Below are positions 50,817 through 55,082 of a DNA stretch of 55,082 nucleotides, piece by piece. Origin of the DNA: Candidatus Intestinimonas stercoravium (GTDB taxonomy: Bacteria > Bacillota > Clostridia > Oscillospirales > Oscillospiraceae); assembly GCA_019117605.1 (NCBI GenBank), contig DWZK01000101.1, forward strand, positions 1 through 55,082. The letters run 5' to 3'. Made by a program: the position numbers and the translations under genes. Numbering within the stretch: position 1 is the first letter of the stretch; each line of letters opens with the position of its first letter. Below the pieces are notes generated by a model that did no database searches, was not told the origin of the DNA, and saw only the letters and a list, made by a program, of their open reading frames with translations.

Positions 50817-52448
50817 TTACAGGGAGCAGCCGGGCCTCTGCCAGACGATCCGTCCGTCCAGGACCGTCATGTCCACCCGTACATCTTTGATCTCATCCGG
50901 GGGGATGGTGAAGATATCCCGCTCCAGCACCGCCATATCGGCCAGCTTCCCCACCTCCAGTGAGCCCCGGATGTGATCCTCGTGGGCGGCGTAGGCGCCT
51001 CCGAGGGTGGCCCCATATACCGCCTGGCGGACGGTCAGCGCCTGCTCCGGCAGCCAGCCGCCGGGAGGGCCGCCCGCAGTCCCCCGGCGGGTGACGGCGC
51101 AGTAGATGCCCCGCATCACGTCGAAGGGCTCTACAGGGCAGTCGGACCCGCAGGCGTAATGCACGCCCAGATCCGCCATGGTCCGCCAATTGTAGCTGGT
51201 GCGCTCCCGCTCCTCCCCCACCCGGTCCCGAACGAAGGTGTGGTCGTAGTCGATGAAGACAGGCTGGATATGGGCCACGATCTTCCTGTCCCGGAGGCGG
51301 CGGAGCTGGTCCGGCCGGGTGATCTGGCAGTGGATGATGCTGTGGCGCATATCCGGCCTGGGGAAGCGCTCCATGGCCCGCTCGATCGCCTCCAGGCACA
51401 TATCCATGCTCCCGTCCCCGATGCTGTGGAGGGCGGAGGCCATCCCCGCCGCATGGGCCGTCTCCACCAGCTCGTTGAGCGCCTCCTGGGTATAGACGGC
51501 CGTGCCGCAGGTGTCCGGGCGGTCGGCATAGGGCCGGGTGAGGAGGGCGGTCCGGTCGCTCAGCCCGCCGTCGCACAGGAGCTTGAGCGGACCGATCCTG
51601 AACCTGCCGGCGCCCTCTCCCATCGTATGCCCCTGGTCCAGGAAGCTCCGCAGGAGCTCTATGCGCGGGAGCCTGCACTGCTCGTATACCCGCAGGGGGA
51701 GGCGCCCATCCAGGGCCAGTTCCCGGTACGCGTCCAGCACGAGACCGTGCTCCCGCTCCGTCACCGCCTCCAGGTCGTCCGAGTGCACCGAAGTGATCCC
51801 GCACCGCAGCGCGTCCTCTCCCCCGCGGATGAGCATCCGCCGGATGTCCTCCCCGGTCAGCGGCGGGATCGCCCGGTATACGAGCTCCTGGGCCGCGTCC
51901 ACCAGCAGGCCGGTGGGGCGCCCCGCCGCGTCCCGCTGGATGCGCCCGCCCTCCGGATCCGGTGTGTCCCGGTCCACCCCCATGCGCTCCAGGGCTTTGG
52001 AGTTCACCACCGTCATGTGGCTGCACCAGCGGGTGAAACTGACCGGCACTTCGGTAGAGATCCTGTCCAGGTCCCGCCGGGTGGGCATGGTCCTGTCCGC
52101 CCAGCGCTCCTCGTTCCAGTCCCTCCCCTGGAGCCAGGGGCGCTCCGGATGGCGCGCAAGGGCCCTCCGCCCCAGCTCCACCAGCTCCGGTATCCCGGCG
52201 GCCCCGCCCAGCGCCACCTTCTCCAGGCCGTAGCCATAGCTGAGCAGGTGCATATGGCTGTCGCAGAAGCCGGGCAGCATCAGCCGCCCTCCCAGGTCTA
52301 CCCGCCGCGTATCCGGCCCGGCGAGGGCCCGGACCTCCTCATCCCTCCCCAGCGCCAGGATGACGCCGTTTTTCACCGCCGCGGCCTGAACGACAGGCAG
52401 CGCCGGATCCATCGTCACGATCTTTCCATTCCAGAAGATGATGTCCAT
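50817..52448 (-). CDS. YtcJ-type amidohydrolase (amidohydrolase_3 family)
   Basis: Metal-dependent hydrolase of 543 residues. HxH metal motif in GFCDSHMHLL, HSDDLEAVT and ALHSIGDGS histidines, HCQITRP, and the catalytic Asp in YACGSDCPVEPFD. These are the YtcJ/NfdA-like features of enzymes acting on N-acyl or formamide substrates. The true substrate is unknown. ATG 52448 follows a GGGGGG run. It is convergent with the peptide ABC locus, which also begins with an amidohydrolase fragment, so both may belong to one amide/peptide-scavenging region. Confidence 0.92.
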   Translation of the reverse strand: MDIIFWNGKIVTMDPALPVVQAAAVKNGVILALGRDEEVRALAGPDTRRVDLGGRLMLPGFCDSHMHLLSYGYGLEKVALGGAAGIPELVELGRRALARHPERPWLQGRDWNEERWADRTMPTRRDLDRISTEVPVSFTRWCSHMTVVNSKALERMGVDRDTPDPEGGRIQRDAAGRPTGLLVDAAQELVYRAIPPLTGEDIRRMLIRGGEDALRCGITSVHSDDLEAVTEREHGLVLDAYRELALDGRLPLRVYEQCRLPRIELLRSFLDQGHTMGEGAGRFRIGPLKLLCDGGLSDRTALLTRPYADRPDTCGTAVYTQEALNELVETAHAAGMASALHSIGDGSMDMCLEAIERAMERFPRPDMRHSIIHCQITRPDQLRRLRDRKIVAHIQPVFIDYDHTFVRDRVGEERERTSYNWRTMADLGVHYACGSDCPVEPFDVMRGIYCAVTRRGTAGGPPGGWLPEQALTVRQAVYGATLGGAYAAHEDHIRGSLEVGKLADMAVLERDIFTIPPDEIKDVRVDMTVLDGRIVWQRPGCSL

Positions 52449-52518
52449 AGAAGCCCCCCCCGATAAAGTCCTCCTCGCTCTGCCGGACGCCCCGTCCGTC
52501 CCCATATGTCTCAGGGCC

Positions 52519-52524
52519 AGTATA
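52519..52524 (-). promoter_or_regulatory. Candidate extended -10 of amidohydrolase
   Basis: TGC-TATACT on the minus strand, 70 bp upstream of the ATG. No convincing -35. Confidence 0.4.
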
Positions 52525-52595
52525 GCATATCTCAGCCCAGATCTCTCTCCTTTTCAGCGCAAAAAAAGCACCAAAAAAGGGGGTGCGATCTCTAT

Positions 52596-52616
52596 ATCGA
52601 AACAGATCGTTTCGAT
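52596..52616. promoter_or_regulatory. Perfect dyad, possible operator
   Basis: ATCGAAAC-N5-GTTTCGAT between the amidohydrolase and marR genes. The 8-bp arms are perfect. The cognate regulator is unknown. Confidence 0.45.
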
Positions 52617-52746
52617 CCCTACAGATGATCGCTGTACCCGCCTCCTGTGCGTCCGGACGCCCTCCCGGGGGCGATCTCCCCAGATCGGGGCCGGAGGGCC
52701 CCGGAACTTATGGTGATGTTTCCGCCCGCTATTTTCGCCCATGCGC

Positions 52747-52792
52747 TTGACATCCCGGGGCGGCTATGGTATCATCTCGGACAGTCCGAGAT
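52747..52792 (+). promoter_or_regulatory. marR promoter and MarR operator
   Basis: TTGACA (52747-52752)-N17-TATCAT (52770-52775). A perfect 9-1-9 palindrome ATCTCGGAC-A-GTCCGAGAT (52774-52792) begins inside the -10 and covers the start point. Autorepression by the MarR protein is the simplest reading. Confidence 0.85.
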
Positions 52793-52838
52793 AAGAAAGT
52801 ATGATTTCAGATTATATAGGAGGAAGGGGGATGACGCG

Positions 52839-53318
52839 ATGCGGCCAAGTCCCGATCCTGACACCCGCTTGAGCTCCTTTCGGGACGCGTCCATGGAGTT
52901 CGACTCCGTCTATGGGCTGCTGGCCCGATCCTGCGGGCTCTCGGGGACAGAATACTGGGCCCTGGTGCTCATCCGGGAGGGCGTGGTCACGCAGCGGGAG
53001 ATCAGTGAACAGCTCAGCCTCAGCCGTCAGACTTTGAACTCCGCCTTCAAGCTGCTCATCAAGAAGGGCCTGATCCGGCTGGAGCCCCTGGAGCACGACC
53101 AGCGGAGCAAGCGGGCCATCCTGACCCAGGCGGGGGCCCGCTATGTAGAGACCACCATCGCCCGGACCCGGTGTCTGGAGGAGCAGGCCTGGCAGGCCCT
53201 CACCGAAGAGGACCAGGCCGCGCTGATCCGCCTGACCCGTCAGTACAGCGCCGCCCTGCGGTGCGCCCTACGTTCCCAGGAGACACAAGTGGATACCTGC
53301 TCATCGGAGGACCTGTGA
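52839..53318 (+). CDS. MarR-family transcriptional regulator
   Basis: The 159-residue winged-helix protein has VTQREISEQLSLSRQTLNSAFKLLIKKGLI (HTH) and the wing LEPLEHDQRSKRAILT. The N- and C-terminal helices form the dimer interface. ATG 52839 lies 8 nt after GGAAGGGGG; the ATG at 52831 is out of frame. It is directly upstream of an ABC exporter gene, a classic MarR-exporter arrangement in Clostridia that responds to a small toxic ligand. Its own promoter carries a perfect operator. Confidence 0.93.
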   Translation: MRPSPDPDTRLSSFRDASMEFDSVYGLLARSCGLSGTEYWALVLIREGVVTQREISEQLSLSRQTLNSAFKLLIKKGLIRLEPLEHDQRSKRAILTQAGARYVETTIARTRCLEEQAWQALTEEDQAALIRLTRQYSAALRCALRSQETQVDTCSSEDL

Positions 53319-53420
53319 TCGCGATCACCTTGGTCAGAGAAGATGTCGAGTGCGCTCGGTCATGTATGTGATCGGGCGCTTTTTTTGTCTATCTATATTG
53401 CAGAAAGGAGCGATCGGACC

Positions 53421-54693
53421 GTGAAACTGATCTTACGTTTTCTCAAGCCCCACTGGAAGACGTGCCTGCTCACCATCGTCCTGATGATCGTGGACGTGGC
53501 CGGGGCCCTGTTCATCCCCACTCTGGTGGCGGATATGCTCAACCAGGGCACCTCCGGCGCCTCCTTCAGCGCCGTCGTCCATACCGGCATCCAGATGGCG
53601 GTGGTCTCGGTGCTGGCGGGCGTCTGCGCCGTTTGGGGCGGCTACACCTGCGCCTCTCTCTCCGCCCGGGTGGGCAAGGACATGCGGGAGGCCATCTACG
53701 CCAAATCCCTGAAGCTGTCGGTGTATGACTTCCGGCAGTTCGGCACCGCCTCCATCACCACCCGGACCATCTCGGACGTCACCACCATCCAGTTCGCCCT
53801 GATCAGCACCATCCAGATGGTCATCCCCGTGCCGGTGATCTGTGTCCTGGCCCTGGTCATGACCTTCGGCCTGGACGCGCAGATGGGCCTCATCCTGCTG
53901 GCGGTGGTGGCCGTGGTGCTGCTCCTGGCCTACTGCATCATGCGCAGCGCCTCCCCCCTGTTCCGGCGGCTGCAGAAGCTGCTGGACCGGATGAGCACCG
54001 TCCTGCTGGAGAACATCACCGGCGTGCGTGTGGTCCGGGCCTTCAACAACGAGGAGCGGGAGGTGGGCCGGATGACCTCCGCCTTCTCCGATCACGCGGG
54101 CACCCATCAACCTGCTCATGCGGTTCTACGAGGTGAACGGCGGCAGGATCACCGTGGACGGGGTGCCCACCGCCGGCATGACCCGCTCCGGCCTGCGCCG
54201 CAACTTCGGCATGGTCCTCCAGGATACCTGGCTCTTCGGCGGCACCGTGGCGGAGAACATCGCCTACGGCAGGCCGGAGGCCACCCGGGAGGAGATCGTG
54301 GCCGCGGCCAAGGCGGCGAAGGTGGACTACTTCATCCGCACCATGCCCCAGGGCTACGACACCGCGCTGGACAACGAGGCGGCCAACCTCTCCGCCGGCC
54401 AGCGGCAGCTGCTGACCATCGCCCGGGTGTTCCTCTGCGACCCGCCCATCCTGATCCTGGATGAGGCCACCTCCAGCGTGGACACCCGCACCGAGGCGGA
54501 GATCGGCAAGGCCATGAAGCAGCTCATGCAGGGCCGCACCAGCTTCGTCATCGCCCACCGCCTCTCCACCATCCGGGACGCGGACACCATCCTCTTCATG
54601 GAGCAGGGCAACATCATCGAGCAGGGCGACCACAAGACCCTGCTGGCCAAGAAGGGGGCCTATGCCTCCCTCTACTACAGCCAGTTCGAGTGA
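53421..54693 (+). pseudogene. ABC exporter with internal deletion (MdlB/MsbA type)
   Basis: Multidrug-type half-transporter broken in the middle. The first part (53421 to about 54100, GTG start with AAAGGAG) encodes four to five membrane spans up to NITGVRVVRAFNNEEREVGRM. The second part (about 54108-54693, another frame) encodes the end of the nucleotide-binding domain: [14 protein letters not shown]-loop [12 protein letters not shown], signature [13 protein letters not shown], Walker [11 protein letters not shown] and H-loop VIAHRLS. The last membrane spans and Walker A (GxxGxGKT) are missing. About 130 or more residues have been lost with a frame change. It cannot hydrolyse ATP as read. 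Confidence 0.88.
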
Positions 54694-54728
54694 CCCCGCC
54701 GGTCCCCGGCGGCGGCGCATACGGACAG

Positions 54729-54767
54729 ACCGCGCTCTCCGGCGGCATAGCCGCCGGGGAGCGCGGT
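54729..54767 (+). terminator. Terminator after ABC exporter
   Basis: An 18-bp stem with one weak pair and a 3-nt loop (54729-54746 / 54750-54767), followed by CCATTTTTT. Confidence 0.85.
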
Positions 54768-54856
54768 CCATTTTTTCCGGCCCCGAGGGCAGGCCCCGGA
54801 TATGGCCCGGGAAAAGCGCTCCGGGCCGCTCCGCCCGGGGGCGGGGCCGCGGGCGC

Positions 54857-55082
54857 CTACTCTTTTGGCGGCATGATCCTGGCGGTCCCGTCCACCACGC
54901 AGGTGCCGTCCTGGTCGGTGCAGACGGTGCGGAGCACGGCCCTGTTCCTGGCGGGGTCCAGCTGCTCCACCGTGACGGTGGCGGTGATGGTGTCCCCGAT
55001 GCGGACCGGGGCGCGGAAGGACAGCTCCTGCCCCACATAGATGGTCCCCGGCCCGGGCAGCTGCATGCCGATGACCGCGGAG
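54857..55082 (-). CDS. MaoC-like (R)-enoyl-CoA hydratase, C-terminal part
   Basis: The last 74 codons of a hot-dog-fold dehydratase: IGMQLPGPGTIYVGQELSFRAPVRIGDTITATV is the typical C-terminal segment of PhaJ/MaoC proteins (about 135-140 residues). The catalytic Asp/His half lies beyond the window edge. An ATG at 55066 is internal (the frame continues upstream with SAVIG), so this is a partial gene. Confidence 0.85.
   Translation of the reverse strand, partial: SAVIGMQLPGPGTIYVGQELSFRAPVRIGDTITATVTVEQLDPARNRAVLRTVCTDQDGTCVVDGTARIMPPKE

Larger units (their letters stand above)
52449..52838. other. Divergent region between amidohydrolase and marR
   Basis: 390 bp without a gene. It holds a minus-strand extended -10, a short A/T-flanked hairpin (GCACC...GGTGC, 52568-52586), a perfect dyad at 52596-52616 and the marR promoter/operator. 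Confidence 0.7.

Overview
The window looks like a chromosome segment of a high-GC, spore-forming, anaerobic Clostridia bacterium. An Oscillospiraceae-type gut lineage such as Flavonifractor, Lawsonibacter or Dysosmobacter is my inference. The evidence is Spo0A next to SpoIVB, the yabP-yabQ-divIC-yabR cluster, BirA/BioY, pyruvate phosphate dikinase, CoA-thioester organic-acid catabolism, and GC-rich codon use throughout. No rRNA, tRNA, CRISPR array or intact insertion sequence was seen.

Layout. (1) 1-4.0 kb: an organic-acid module of a GntP permease, a beta-keto acid cleavage enzyme and a PAS/sigma-54 activator. It has a textbook -24/-12 promoter and two upstream dyads. (2) 4.1-8.0 kb: a complete glycine-betaine OpuA transporter beside a BusR-like (GntR + RCK_C) repressor, with an operator-like dyad over the opu promoter. 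(3) 8.2-20.3 kb: mostly housekeeping and sporulation genes: two unknown membrane-anchored proteins, D-aminopeptidase, an NYN/LOTUS protein, yabR-divIC-yabQ-yabP, bioY and birA under BirA boxes, niaR, pyrG, a TSCPD protein, spo0A and spoIVB. (4) 20.4-29.9 kb: a two-component system of the NtrC type, followed by two divergent operons, each with a perfect sigma-54 promoter. They encode GntP + CoA-transferase on one side and acyl-CoA dehydrogenase + crotonase + GntP on the other. Together they look like a CaiB/A/D-style pathway for an imported acid. (5) 30-41 kb: ppdK, a run of overlapping redox/kinase/tRNA-modification genes, and a BlaI/M56 regulatory pair. (6) 40.1-41.9 kb: a retron. Its ncRNA has 12-nt a1/a2 inverted repeats and an msd-like hairpin. 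It is followed by a retron-type reverse transcriptase broken by one missing base. The retron promoter is the mirror image of the promoter of a divergent PH-like gene. (7) 42-50.5 kb: flavodoxin, a YitT-type protein, and a dipeptide-type ABC importer. In this locus an amidohydrolase fragment is joined to a truncated DppB, DppC has an unusual membrane extension, and the substrate-binding protein appears circularly permuted. (8) 50.8-55 kb: a YtcJ-type amidohydrolase, a MarR regulator with a perfect operator, an ABC exporter with an internal deletion, and the end of a MaoC-type gene.

Two convergent intergenic regions (29974-30250 and 50501-50782) carry copies of the same multi-hairpin element. 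Its core is conserved. One hairpin co-varies. Both copies are bracketed by terminator-like hairpins that match within a locus but not between loci. With the retron and the permuted binding protein, this is the most novel content here. Several gene breaks (RT, amidohydrolase/DppB, ABC exporter) could be real decay or assembly errors, and this should be settled by read mapping before biological interpretation.
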